This document shows, piece after piece, positions 28,384 through 38,900 of a DNA stretch of 64,000 bases (position 1 is the first letter of the stretch; each line of letters starts with the position of its first letter). This DNA comes from Mucilaginibacter sp. (GTDB lineage: Bacteria > Bacteroidota > Bacteroidia > Sphingobacteriales > Sphingobacteriaceae), in contig JAUCSE010000104.1 in assembly GCA_030445275.1 (NCBI GenBank), positions 51,449 through 115,448 on the forward strand, in the 5' to 3' direction. The notes under the pieces are model-generated. The model did not search any database and was not told the origin of the DNA. It saw nothing but the letters and a program-made list of their open reading frames with translations. The position numbers and the translations under genes were made by a program.

Positions 28384-31212
28384 ATGAAACACTCCTACTT
28401 TCTTTACAGGCTATTATTATTCTTTTCTCTTAGTTTACTATTTCCCTTTTCGTCTATCGCTCAAACGATTAAGGGAAAAGTAACTGATCACAAAACCGGC
28501 GAACCCCTCGCCGGGGCTACCGTTCATTTAACGCGTGGTGACAATACCCGGGTTGCCTCTGTTGGTTTAAATGGCGCTTATGCATTTAAGGATTTAAAAG
28601 CAGGCAATTATAAAATCCAGGTTAATTATGTTGGATATGCTCCTTCGCAAACTTATGAAGTAGCCGTAACCGATATGGTTGATCTAAAAGTTGTAAATAT
28701 TGATTTACAGGATGCCAGCACGCTGATGAACGAAGTAAGGATTACCGGGCAAGGCAACAAGGAATCGGACCGGGCGGCACGCGGCATCGAAAAAAACGCG
28801 GTGATGATCGAAAACATTTTATCGGCCAATACCATACAGCTTTTGCCCGATGTAACCGTAGCTAATGCATTACAGCGTGTGAGTGGTGTAACCGTGCAGC
28901 GGTCAGCCAGTGGCGAGGGGCGTTATGCCATTATAAGGGGGATGGACCAGCGTTACAATTCCACATTGGTAAACGGTATAAAGATCCCAAGCCCTGATCC
29001 GCAGTACCGATTTGTGCCCATGGACATCTTTCCGTCAGAGATGCTGGAACGCCTCGAAGTGATCAAGGCCTTAACTCCAAGTATGGAGGGTGATGCCATT
29101 GGTGGAGTGATGAACCTGGTCATGAAAAGTGCACCCAATCATTTTATTTTAAGCGCTAATGTTTCCGGTGGGTTTTCTAACTTATTCTCCTCTGGCAGAC
29201 CATTTGTGGCGTTCAACCCGTCGCCTAATCGCCAATCACCCGCGGCCATCAACGGCAACAACTATGCTGCAACTTACAGCGACTTTAATAATAAGGCGCT
29301 TACCAGCGACAAAAACATGTCATCGCCTTTCAGCTCAACAGCTGGTCTTACCATCGGCGATCGTTTTTTAAACAATAAACTGGGGGTTATTGTATCGGCA
29401 AGCTACCAGAATATTTACCGGGGCTCAAATTCAAAACAATTAACCCCAAATGCGCAGCCCTCGGCTATCCCCTTGCCTAACTCTCCGCAATTTTCTGATT
29501 CCTATGATCGTACTTATTCCACGCAGACACAGCGTTTAGGTATTCATAACAAAATTGATTACGTGATTGATGATAAAAACAAGTTGTCATTGTACAATTT
29601 ATACATCCGTCAAAGCGAGTTTGAATCGCGTTTAACATCTGATACGCTTGGTTTAGGCTTAAATTCAACGGGGCTGAGTAAGCAAATAACGCTGTCGAAC
29701 AGAAGCACTTTAACTCAGCAAAATATATATAATTCCACCCTGCATGGCGACCATATATTAGGCGACAAATGGCGCTTTAACTGGGATGGTGTTTATTCGG
29801 TGGCAACCAGACACATGCCCGATCGTACAGAATTTTCATATGATGCTAATAAATCATTAAACAGCGCCGGTGCGGTAACTACCGAAATTGATAACAACAC
29901 CCAATTAACCCATCATTGGGAAAACAATAGGGATCGTGATATATCCGGGTACGCCAATCTGATCTACACCGCAAAAATAGCCGGTCATGATGTCGAGTTT
30001 TCTACGGGTGGTTTATATCGTCATAAGATCAGGGATGCCGATTATATTACCTATTCGTTAACCGGGGGTAAATCAACCCTGTATAATAATAACTTCAGCG
30101 CGATACCCTTTGCCTTTAACTCGGCAGCTGATGGTATAGGCAGTAACAATCCCGACCTGCAAAACAACTATCATGTAAGAGAGGATGACAATGCAGAATA
30201 TCTGCAGGTGAAATTCGATCTTTTTCCTAAGCTACAAGTGTTAGGCGGTGTAAGGGTAGAGAACACCTATATGACCTATGCCACACAATCGCCAGAAACG
30301 GTGGCACAAAGGAATGGAACTATTATCTATACCGATGTTTTACCCAGCATCCATTTAAAATATGAATTAACAGATAATCAGAATATAAGGGCTTCTTATT
30401 TTGCGTCGATCAGCCGCCCTGGTTTTGGCGAACTGGTACCTTATAAAGTTAGCGGGGAATATTATGACCAAGAAGGAAATCCACTGTTAAAACATATCAC
30501 TGCTGATAATTACGATGTGAGGTATGAGTTTTTCCCAGGCGGATCTGATCAGTTATTGTTAGGTTCTTTCTATAAAAAGATCTATAATCCTATTGAGTAC
30601 TTTGTGGTTCGCGACGGAGGGCCAAGCAACCAGGTAATTAAGCCCCAGAACGACCCGGGTAATGCTACCAACTATGGTTTTGAAGCGTTGGCAACAAAAT
30701 TCTTTGGGGTGATAGGTTTTTCTGTTAATTATACCTACACCCATTCCAGGATAACAACCTCCAAGTTACTTTATTCTAATGATGCCACTTTAGGTTTACA
30801 ACAAACCTTTGTAAATGAATCGCGCCCGCTACAGGGCCAGGCAGACCATGTGGGTAATGCTTCCATCCTATTTAAAAGCGCAAAATGGGGTTTAGATATG
30901 CAGCTGGCCTTTGTATACACAGGCGAACGTTTAGCACAAGTTTCCCCGTATTATAATCTGGATTTCTATCAGCATGCTTATAACCAGTTAGATTTTTCTT
31001 TTGAGAAAACGATCATTAACAAACTCTCATTTTACGGTAAGATCAACAATATCACCAACGCGGCCAGTAAGATCTACCTGAAATTCCCACACGGCAGCCT
31101 TGATGCCAAACAGCAGGAGTTTTTAGGCAAACAAGATATAACCTCACAAACCCTGGTTCAAAGCGATTATTACAAAACCCTGTTCCTGGGTGGTTTCAGG
31201 TATAAATTCTAA
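28384..31212 (+). CDS. TonB-dependent outer-membrane receptor (non-SusC type)
   Basis: I start at ATG 28384, which gives a good signal peptide (MKHSYFLYRLLLFFSL, ending SSIAQ); a TTG at 28378 is also in frame. The 942-residue product has a carboxypeptidase-regulatory-like domain (TIKGKVTDHKTGEPLAGATV), then a plug with LLPDVTVANALQRVSGVTVQ and GRYAIIRGMDQRYNSTLVNG, and a barrel ending YKTLFLGGFRYKF. It lacks SusC plug signatures and has no SusD neighbour. It forms a group with a beta-helix lipoprotein (13 bp downstream), an exported phosphatase and a YncE-like protein. The substrate could be a chelate, phosphorylated compound or peptide. Confidence 0.9.
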   Translation: MKHSYFLYRLLLFFSLSLLFPFSSIAQTIKGKVTDHKTGEPLAGATVHLTRGDNTRVASVGLNGAYAFKDLKAGNYKIQVNYVGYAPSQTYEVAVTDMVDLKVVNIDLQDASTLMNEVRITGQGNKESDRAARGIEKNAVMIENILSANTIQLLPDVTVANALQRVSGVTVQRSASGEGRYAIIRGMDQRYNSTLVNGIKIPSPDPQYRFVPMDIFPSEMLERLEVIKALTPSMEGDAIGGVMNLVMKSAPNHFILSANVSGGFSNLFSSGRPFVAFNPSPNRQSPAAINGNNYAATYSDFNNKALTSDKNMSSPFSSTAGLTIGDRFLNNKLGVIVSASYQNIYRGSNSKQLTPNAQPSAIPLPNSPQFSDSYDRTYSTQTQRLGIHNKIDYVIDDKNKLSLYNLYIRQSEFESRLTSDTLGLGLNSTGLSKQITLSNRSTLTQQNIYNSTLHGDHILGDKWRFNWDGVYSVATRHMPDRTEFSYDANKSLNSAGAVTTEIDNNTQLTHHWENNRDRDISGYANLIYTAKIAGHDVEFSTGGLYRHKIRDADYITYSLTGGKSTLYNNNFSAIPFAFNSAADGIGSNNPDLQNNYHVREDDNAEYLQVKFDLFPKLQVLGGVRVENTYMTYATQSPETVAQRNGTIIYTDVLPSIHLKYELTDNQNIRASYFASISRPGFGELVPYKVSGEYYDQEGNPLLKHITADNYDVRYEFFPGGSDQLLLGSFYKKIYNPIEYFVVRDGGPSNQVIKPQNDPGNATNYGFEALATKFFGVIGFSVNYTYTHSRITTSKLLYSNDATLGLQQTFVNESRPLQGQADHVGNASILFKSAKWGLDMQLAFVYTGERLAQVSPYYNLDFYQHAYNQLDFSFEKTIINKLSFYGKINNITNAASKIYLKFPHGSLDAKQQEFLGKQDITSQTLVQSDYYKTLFLGGFRYKF

Positions 31213-31225
31213 AAACAATAAGACA

Positions 31226-32650
31226 ATGAAAAAATATATAATTCCAGTCTTTTTAATAATCCTTGCTGCATCTTTTTCAAGCTGCCAGAAATGGAAAGGC
31301 GAGCACACTGATATTTACAGTTACACCCCACCGGCAGCAAGTCCGGTAAGCGATAAAGCCCCGCTTTCCTGCAGTGGCGGCAGTACAGTTGTGCCGGTAA
31401 AAGGCACTATGCTTAGTGGTAAAACCTATACCGTATCTGATGGCTGCGACCTGGTTATTAACCCGCTCGACACTTTGTTAATACAACCAGGTGTTACCTT
31501 AAATATGGGTATTGGCAGCAGCTTGATAGCGCTCGGCACCTTGGTTAGCAACGGATCAAAAGATCAGCCTAACTGGATAACGGTAAAGGGAATAACTAAA
31601 AACGATGCGCCCGGCGGTATTGCTCCCGCTGCAGATCCGGCCTATGCCGGTAAATGGAAAGGGATTATTGGTGGCCCTACCTGTAATTTACTGGTGCTCC
31701 GCTGGACACATGTGGAGTATGCGGGCTTAACCGAGGGCGAAGCTACTTCAAAAATTGCCGCAGCCGGAAATGGTAATCAATACAGTATTTTGTTTGCCAA
31801 CTACAAAGGGAGCTTTATTATGGAAGATTCCTGGCTGTATGGCGGTGTGGATGATCCTATCCGGATATCTGCCGGCAAAATTGCTATTTTTCGCAATACC
31901 TTTGAAAAGAATGGGATTAGCGGCGGCGATTGTTTAAACACTAAAGGCGGTACGGTGGGTACCATGGCTTATAACATGTTTATCGGCACGGCAACAAACG
32001 GGCAAAAAGCATCTAACAAAGGTCAGGCTACAGGCGCTCCTCAAACCAATATAGTGATGTATAATAACACCTTTGTAAGTGGTGGTTACCGCCAGGTACA
32101 AAGCGGCCGTGGTGGTTGCATCAATTATGAAGAGGGTGCAGCGGGCATGTATTATAACAATGTGGCTATTAACTGCCGGTTTGGTTACCGGGTGGTAGGT
32201 AGCCCGGTTGCCGATGTGGCGCATCTGTCATACGGGAACAATTATCAATGGGCCGATTCATTAAGTGTAGCTAACCAATTTTATCCAACTGGCTATATTA
32301 CCAAACCGCAAAGTTCTGATATTCCATCTATCACTATTTCGGCCAAATACCTTCCTACTAATTATGTGTTGGGGTCAATTTATGATGGCAGCGATGTTGT
32401 TCAAAAGAACAATCCCATGTTCCTTAATTTTCCATTACCAACAACAGGGCATGCATTGGCTCAATATAGCGCTGTAGGTAATTTCAATTTCCATCTTCAG
32501 CCAAATTCACCGTTGATAGGTAAAGGTAATACAAGCATAAAACCTTTAATTACCGTTCCTCTCGACAAAATATATGGTTTGGCTGATGCAACGCTACCCG
32601 GTGCCGACCTGGGCTGTTATCAATTTAACGGCACAGGGAATCAACATTAA
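31226..32650 (+). CDS. Right-handed beta-helix outer-membrane lipoprotein
   Basis: ATG 31226 gives lipobox SFSSC with Cys20; an earlier TTG start would overlap the receptor gene. The 474-residue product begins with a poly-Ser/Pro linker, then LLIQPGVTLNMGIGSSLIALGTL, a form common in Bacteroidota surface proteins with parallel beta-helix repeats, and ends with DKIYGLADATLPGADLGCYQF. No catalytic motif was recognised. It is coupled to the TonB-dependent receptor and may be its surface partner, taking the place SusD has in SusC systems. That role is inference. Confidence 0.75.
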   Translation: MKKYIIPVFLIILAASFSSCQKWKGEHTDIYSYTPPAASPVSDKAPLSCSGGSTVVPVKGTMLSGKTYTVSDGCDLVINPLDTLLIQPGVTLNMGIGSSLIALGTLVSNGSKDQPNWITVKGITKNDAPGGIAPAADPAYAGKWKGIIGGPTCNLLVLRWTHVEYAGLTEGEATSKIAAAGNGNQYSILFANYKGSFIMEDSWLYGGVDDPIRISAGKIAIFRNTFEKNGISGGDCLNTKGGTVGTMAYNMFIGTATNGQKASNKGQATGAPQTNIVMYNNTFVSGGYRQVQSGRGGCINYEEGAAGMYYNNVAINCRFGYRVVGSPVADVAHLSYGNNYQWADSLSVANQFYPTGYITKPQSSDIPSITISAKYLPTNYVLGSIYDGSDVVQKNNPMFLNFPLPTTGHALAQYSAVGNFNFHLQPNSPLIGKGNTSIKPLITVPLDKIYGLADATLPGADLGCYQFNGTGNQH

Positions 32651-32663
32651 TAAAAAAATCACC

Positions 32664-32704
32664 AACGCGATAGCAGCATTTCATCAATGCCGCTATCGCG
32701 TTTT
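32664..32704 (+). terminator. Rho-independent terminator after beta-helix gene
   Basis: The hairpin runs from AACGCGATAGCAGCAT (32664-32679) to ATGCCGCTATCGCGTT (32687-32702), with one mismatch, then T-rich sequence. An ATG at 32687 lies inside the stem, which argues against it as the start of the next gene. Confidence 0.88.
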
Positions 32705-32719
32705 ATACAAACATATTTC

Positions 32720-33277
32720 ATGAAAAAACTCCTTAAAATATATTCTATATTACTGGTATGCACCGGCTTAACTGCTTCTGCCGCACTGGCACAATCGGCC
32801 GATTTAAAAATTGTATTTATCCGTCATGCCGAAAAACCGCTTAAAGGCGATAACCTAAGCTGTCAGGGGTTAAATCGATCTGCCGAGCTACCTGCTGTTA
32901 TTCATGCTAAATTTGGTATACCGGCATATACTTTTGTTCCGGCCATTGGTTTGGGCGAGGCTACTAAACATTCCAGGATGTTTCAAACCATCGTGCCCCT
33001 GGCTGCAAAATACAATCTGATAGTTAACAGCAGCCGTCAGGAAAAGGATTCATTGGGTATGGCTGCCGACTTAAAAAGCAGGTCAGGCACCGTACTCGTA
33101 GTTTGGGAGCATAATGGTATCGCTCCCATTGTTAGAGCCTTAGGCATCAATAAAACGGGCCTCGTTTGGCCTGATAATGATTATGACAGTATCTGGATCA
33201 TCACTTTTAAAAACGGAAAGGCCAATATGGAAACTGATAAAGAAAATATTAATCCATCAACCGATTGCGGATTTTAA
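32720..33277 (+). CDS. Exported histidine-phosphatase superfamily protein
   Basis: ATG 32720 gives a signal peptide ending at ALAQ (residue 25); the ATG at 32687 sits within a terminator and is rejected. The 185-residue product has the phosphohistidine motif IRHAEKP (R35, H36), a TKHSRMFQT block typical of the fold, and VVWEHNG with H131 as the second histidine. It belongs to the branch-1 phosphoglycerate-mutase-like phosphatases, here periplasmic. It may remove phosphate from an organic compound taken up with the preceding receptor. The family's small size range fits. The substrate is unknown. Confidence 0.85.
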   Translation: MKKLLKIYSILLVCTGLTASAALAQSADLKIVFIRHAEKPLKGDNLSCQGLNRSAELPAVIHAKFGIPAYTFVPAIGLGEATKHSRMFQTIVPLAAKYNLIVNSSRQEKDSLGMAADLKSRSGTVLVVWEHNGIAPIVRALGINKTGLVWPDNDYDSIWIITFKNGKANMETDKENINPSTDCGF

Positions 33278-33340
33278 AGTACCAGTTTTCTACAGAATTA
33301 AAACTGATATTCATTGACTAAATCATCAAACTGAAAAAAA

Positions 33341-34345
33341 ATGAAAAAACTGATTTTAAGCTTTGCAACAATAGCTTTTACCTGCCTTATTCCTCAATTA
33401 TCACATGCACAGACTTATGTACTGGATAAATCTATTTCGTTGCCCGGCGACGGTGGGTATGATTACCTGTCAATTGATAAAATAAATAATCGCTTATATG
33501 TTTCACACGGCACTTCAGTAAATGTTATTGACCTCGCCACCGAAAAGCCGGCTGGTGTTATCAGTGATATGAAGGGCGTGCATGGCATTGCTATTGACAA
33601 TAAAGCCAACAAAGGCTTTATCAGCGATGGCAAGGCTAACGCAATTGTGGCGTTTGATTTAAAAACGCTTAAGGTTGTTGCAACCATTCCCTTAACAGAT
33701 GCCAACGGACCTGATGCTATTATGTATGATCCTTATGCTGATCGTGTTTTTAGTTTTAATGGCGAAAGTAATAATGCATCAGTAATTGACCCAAATACCC
33801 TGAAACAGGTTGGTACGGTTGCTCTTGGCGGCGCTCCTGAATTTGCTGTAGCTGATGGAAAAGGCAAAATTTATAATAACCTGGAAGATAAAAGCAGCTT
33901 GAACATCATTGATAGTAAAACCTTGAAAGTGGTTAAAAACTATTCATTAGCGCCTTGTGGTGGTCCTACCGGCCTGGCGCTGGATGCCAAAAACCAACGC
34001 ATATTTACCGTTTGCCGTGCAAATAAAGGCGTTAGTGTTGTTGATATTAACACCGGAAAAGTAATTACCACCTTACCAATTGGTGCCGGCGTTGATGCCG
34101 TGGCTTATGATGCAGAAACAAAGCTGATATTTTGCTCATGCGGCGATGGAACCACAACCATTATTAAACAACAATCGGCAAATGATTATGCGGTGATTCA
34201 AACGCTTCAAACCGGGAACCGCGCTAAAACATTAGCATTGGACCCTAAAACCCATAAAATTTATTTGAGCCTGGCCGAGTTTGAAAAAGGGACACGAAAA
34301 GTATTGCCCAATACTTTCAAGGTATTAGTTTACAAACAACAATAA
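33341..34345 (+). CDS. YncE-like secreted beta-propeller protein
   Basis: A 334-residue protein with a signal peptide (ends SHAQ), then repeated 40-residue blades of the YncE/NHL type: NNRLYVSHGTSVNVIDL, NKGFISDGKANAIVAFDL, DRVFSFNGESNNASVIDP, NQRIFTVCRANKGVSVVDI, THKIYLSLAEF. Seven blades are likely. YncE of E. coli is a periplasmic propeller of uncertain role. It is 63 bp after the phosphatase gene and ends at a strong terminator, so it is probably part of the same group. It is a binding or scaffold protein by fold; no catalytic residues were seen. Confidence 0.85.
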   Translation: MKKLILSFATIAFTCLIPQLSHAQTYVLDKSISLPGDGGYDYLSIDKINNRLYVSHGTSVNVIDLATEKPAGVISDMKGVHGIAIDNKANKGFISDGKANAIVAFDLKTLKVVATIPLTDANGPDAIMYDPYADRVFSFNGESNNASVIDPNTLKQVGTVALGGAPEFAVADGKGKIYNNLEDKSSLNIIDSKTLKVVKNYSLAPCGGPTGLALDAKNQRIFTVCRANKGVSVVDINTGKVITTLPIGAGVDAVAYDAETKLIFCSCGDGTTTIIKQQSANDYAVIQTLQTGNRAKTLALDPKTHKIYLSLAEFEKGTRKVLPNTFKVLVYKQQ

Positions 34346-34352
34346 CATTTAA

Positions 34353-34392
34353 AAATGCAGAAGACCAATAAAATTATTGGTCTTCTGCATTT
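34353..34392. terminator. Bidirectional hairpin terminator between YncE-like and SusD genes
   Basis: Perfect 17-bp arms: AAATGCAGAAGACCAAT (34353-34369) and its complement (34376-34392), loop of six. It lies between two convergent genes and can serve both. Confidence 0.9.
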
Positions 34393-34429
34393 CTGTCAAT
34401 TGCTTTGACGGGTTTATCCTTCCCTCAAT

Positions 34430-35959
34430 TTAAGGATTAGGCTGTATTAACTTGTTAGTTTGAAGCTCGACACCTGATATCGGCCAGATGTAATTAGATG
34501 CTGTTACAGCAACAGATGGCGAATTTCCTTGTGGTCCTGATTTGGCAGGAAGAGCTTGCCCCGTACGGAACAGATCTGTAAGTCTGAAACCTTCGCCAAG
34601 TAATTCAATCCTTCTTTCTGTTAATATGGTGCTTATTAAACTAGTCTGCGTAGCGATGTCTGCCGCGGCAAATGTAAACGCGGGATCTGACCGGTGCCTT
34701 ACCGCATTCAATAAAGCAGTGGCGTTAACCAGGTCACCTGTTCTGGCATAAGCTTCGGCTGCATTCAGTAACACTTCACTATACCGCAATACAGGTATAT
34801 AATCAGTAAAAGGAGATGGTGTATTATATTTACTTAAATAGTAATATATGGTTGTCACTTTGTTTGCGTCTGTAACCGATACGGGAGTAATAAAACCTTT
34901 ACGCGCATCTGTTGAGCTGGCTCCGCTTAGTGCGGCATTAGCATATATACCGCTTTTATTTAAGTAGTACTCACCATTACCTTTACCTGTACCTGTGGTG
35001 AAGTAATAAGCTAACTGGTTTTGAGTACCTGGAGCATCACTGGTGGTAAATGGTAAAAACAATAAAGCTTCTGGACTTACAGTTGTTGGAGCTCCATATG
35101 AACCGCCAAAAACGGTAGCTATGCTGCTTTCCAGCTTATTCCCTCCTGTTGGGGACTGATATGGGGCTGTCGCGCTGATCAGTTTAGTGGTTTCTGTGAG
35201 TACCTTGGCATAGTTAGCTTGCGCTAAATACACCTTTGCCTTTAAGGCAATAGCCGTATTCTTAAACGCCCGGGTTGCACCATTGGCGAGTGTTGGTGTT
35301 GCCGGCAGTTTGGTTTCTGCATCGTCCAGATCTTTTAATATCTGTGTATACACTTGTGCTACGGTACTGCGCGCCAGGTCATTTGTTCCAGTTCCGGTTA
35401 GGGTAGTTTCATCTACCAGACGTAGGGGCAAACCCAGGCTTGCGCCATTATCAAAAACATAAGGTTTTGCATAGGTTTGTACCAAAGCAAAATAGGTAAG
35501 CGCTCTTAAAAATTCGGCTTCGCCGGTATATTGACTGGCAGTAGCCGCATCAACTTTGGTACTATTGGCGGCTAAACCCGCTAAAAAGACGTTAACCCGA
35601 TTAATGGCTGTATAAGCCGCGCTCCAAAGGTTAACAACCTCATTGGTGTTTGAATTCACATTTTGATTCCAGGTATCTAAACCGGTAACACCGTTGGGTT
35701 TATTTACAATAAACTCTTCGCCGCGGATCTCGTTATAGATCACATAGCGGCCACCGTAAAACTGTCCGCTTTTAACCCCTGCATATAAACCATTAACCTG
35801 GCTTAAAATTCTTGCAGGTGTATCAAACGCCTTAGAATCAATAATACTGGTGGTTGGTGTTGGTGTTAAAAGGTCCTTTGTGCAGGAGTTACCCAGCACC
35901 ATGGTCAATGCCAGCACTGCTGCATTGATGGTATATTTATATTTTCTTATTGCTATCAT
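34430..35959 (-). CDS. SusD/RagB-family outer-membrane lipoprotein
   Basis: I take ATG 35957-35959; an in-frame TTG at 35968 is less likely. The 509-residue lipoprotein has lipobox LGNSC (Cys26), the SusD N-terminal PARILSQVNGLYAGVKSGQFYGGRY, helical EAEFLRALTYFALVQTYAKPY and YSEVLLNAAEAYARTG, and the C-terminal ERRIELLGEGFRLTDLFRTGQ with IWPISGVELQTNKLIQPNP. It follows its SusC partner by 12 bp. The SAP repeats of some protein-specific SusDs are not seen. No glycosidase gene is attached; the nearest enzyme is an M28 peptidase, so a peptide ligand is possible. Confidence 0.93.
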   Translation of the reverse strand: MIAIRKYKYTINAAVLALTMVLGNSCTKDLLTPTPTTSIIDSKAFDTPARILSQVNGLYAGVKSGQFYGGRYVIYNEIRGEEFIVNKPNGVTGLDTWNQNVNSNTNEVVNLWSAAYTAINRVNVFLAGLAANSTKVDAATASQYTGEAEFLRALTYFALVQTYAKPYVFDNGASLGLPLRLVDETTLTGTGTNDLARSTVAQVYTQILKDLDDAETKLPATPTLANGATRAFKNTAIALKAKVYLAQANYAKVLTETTKLISATAPYQSPTGGNKLESSIATVFGGSYGAPTTVSPEALLFLPFTTSDAPGTQNQLAYYFTTGTGKGNGEYYLNKSGIYANAALSGASSTDARKGFITPVSVTDANKVTTIYYYLSKYNTPSPFTDYIPVLRYSEVLLNAAEAYARTGDLVNATALLNAVRHRSDPAFTFAAADIATQTSLISTILTERRIELLGEGFRLTDLFRTGQALPAKSGPQGNSPSVAVTASNYIWPISGVELQTNKLIQPNP

Positions 35960-35971
35960 GGTTATCAAAAT

Positions 35972-38900
35972 TTAAAATCCCACATTTAATCCGAAAGTGA
36001 ATATCCTGCTTGATGGCACGGTATTACGATCGATACCCGGTGCAAGGTTAGAGTTACCATTGGTGGAAACTTCAGGATCAGACCCTTTGTATCCGGTAAC
36101 TACGGCCAGGTTTGTTGCCTGTACATACACTCTTACCGATGCTATGCCTGCACGGTTAACCAGTTGTGTAGGGAATTTATATCCCAGGGCAACATTTTTA
36201 AGCTTGGCATAGGCACCATTCTGAACGTTAGATGAATTAGGTATAGCCGACCCGTTAGAGTAGTTATCGCCATAAACAACTTTAGGTATATCAGTCACCT
36301 GACCAGGGGTTGTCCAACGGTTTAATATGCCTATATCATTATTCCAAAAGCGTTGATCACGCAACGTAGCCTGGGTTCCGTTATATATTTTATTCCCTCC
36401 CGAAAAAGTAATACCAATATTCAGGTCAAAGCTTTTGTAAACAAAGGTGTTATTTAAGCCGCCATAATAAGTTGGAATTGCTCTTCCAACAATCCGGCCA
36501 TCCAATGTACCATCAATGGCCGGCGCTGTTGTGCCGTCAAGATAAGTCCATTTTGATGGGGTACCAACCTGATTATACTGCACCTGCTGACCAAAGCGGT
36601 TAATAAATATACGCTGCCCATTGGCTGGGTTTACACCAGCAACGGGAACCACGAAAATAGAACCCAATGTATTACCTACCCTAGTAACACTTGCTGTTTC
36701 CAATGATGATGTTGTCCCATAAATGTCTGAATTCCCTTGGGCCAAAGCGGTAACCTTATTACTGAGGGTACTGATGTTAAAATTGGTAGTCCAGCTAAAG
36801 TTTGTGCCAATAATGTTTCTTGAAGTAATATTTAACTCAAAACCACGGTTATACATAGAGCCCACGTTGGCAGCAATTGTATTAACAGGATTACCCGGGA
36901 TACCTCTTGATGGTGATTGAGGTGCGTTAAGGATCAGGTTGTTGATACTATTATTATAATAATCAACTTCGGCCTGAATACGTCCCTTAAATAACCCGAA
37001 GCTAATACCAACATCTGTTTTTTTACTGGTTTCCCATTTCAGGTTGGGGTTACCTGCCTGGTTAAAATAAACGGTTGCTGCGTTACCATATAAACCTGAG
37101 TTATATAAGGCTAAAGAGGCGAAATCATTTACTCCAACATTACCTACTACACCATAACTGCCTTTAAGTTTAAGATCTTCAAAAACACGACCCAAGCCCG
37201 ATTCTTTAAAGAATCCCTCTTCGGCAATGTTCCATCCAATAGAACCACCGCCAAAATTACCATACTTGTTATTAGCTGATAAACCTGAGAATCCGTCACG
37301 TCTGAAAGTTCCGCTTAGTAAGTACTTTTTATCAAAGTCGTAATTTGCGGTTCCGAAGAAGGATCTGAAACCATTTTCAGACTGAAAATTTCCTGTGGTA
37401 GCATCACTCAATACATTCAGGAAATTGCCCTGGAAATTATTAAAGTACGAATCGCCCAGGTTAGTGCGTTGTGTACCGGTACCTACATTGGTAGTATGAT
37501 ATTCTTCATAACCAGCTAATGCGTTGATATGGTTTTTACCCAGGCTGGCTACATAGTTTAAAGTGTTTGTCCAATCTCTGCGGTTATACTCCTGGAAAGT
37601 GTTTGAAGCAAATCCATTGGAGCTTTGTCCATCGCCCGAAAGCGGGTTTTGGAATGCGGTATTGGCTATATTGAGTTTATTGATATTATATTGGGTTTTA
37701 AACTTTAAACCTTTAAACAACTGTAGTTCGCCGTATAAATTAGCTATAACGTTAGTGGTACTTGACGTATATTTGTCTAAAGCAATTAAGGTAGCCGCGT
37801 TTGGATAGTTATTTGCAATAGTATTGGCACCTAAACCTAAAGCACCTCCGTTGGGAGCCAGGTTAAAGGAACCATCAGGATTATAAGGCGATACGTTAGG
37901 GTTTAACACCAACGGCAAACGAGCTAAACCTCCGGTGTTATAAGCCTGTCCTTGCAACGATCCACTGTTTGGCCCCTGGCCTAATGCATTACTATAGCTA
38001 AAGTTGGTACCTATAGTGATAGCTTTTGACAAGTGATGATCAAGGTTTCCTCTGAAAATTTTGCGTTCAAATGAGTTTGTTTTGATAAAACTTTCCTGAT
38101 TACTGTAACCGGTAGATATAAAATAAGAAGTCTTTTCTGACGCGCCGGCCACACTCAGGTTATGATTGTGCGATACACCTGTCTGGTAAACCACTTTATA
38201 CCAGTCTGTTTCTACATCATTACCATTGGCATCCTTCTGAATGGCAAAACCAGGTGCTAAGCCTGCATTGGCACGGGCCTCGTTTTTCAGATCCACATAC
38301 TGGTGAGCATCCAATAATTTGGGCAAATTGAATGCTTTAGTTATACCTACCCAGCCATCGTAGTTAACCTGTGTTTTACCCAGTTTTCCTTTTTTGGTAG
38401 TGATAACCACAACGCCATTGGCTGCTCTTGATCCGTAAATGGCGGTAGCCGAAGCATCTTTCAAGATATCAACCGATTCAATATCATTCGGGTTAATATC
38501 GCCCAGCGGGTTATTTGACGCACTGTTAGCCGTGGTATTAACACTGGTGAAAACAGGTACACCATCAACAATAATTAAAGGGTACGAGCTTAAAGATATA
38601 GAGTTGAAACCCCTGATCCTGAACACCGGCGGGTTGTTCAATACACCATTGGGCTGTATAATATTTACACCCGCCGCTTGCCCTGATAATGCCTGATCAA
38701 AACTTTGAACAGGTTTATTAGCAATCTGGGCTGCACTTACTTTTACAGCAGACCCGGTATAATCTTTTTTGCTGATTCTGGAATAACCGGATATAACCAC
38801 CTCAGAAAGCTGACTTGAGGTTGCTGTTAAAGAAACATTAAGGCTGCCCGATGTAACAGTAACCGTTTGCGGAGCGTAACCTATAAAGTTAAATGTTAAG

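Noticed and set aside
32687..32719. ATG at 32687 as start of the histidine phosphatase
   Set aside because: It lies in the stem of a terminator and would place a basic polar stretch before the signal peptide.
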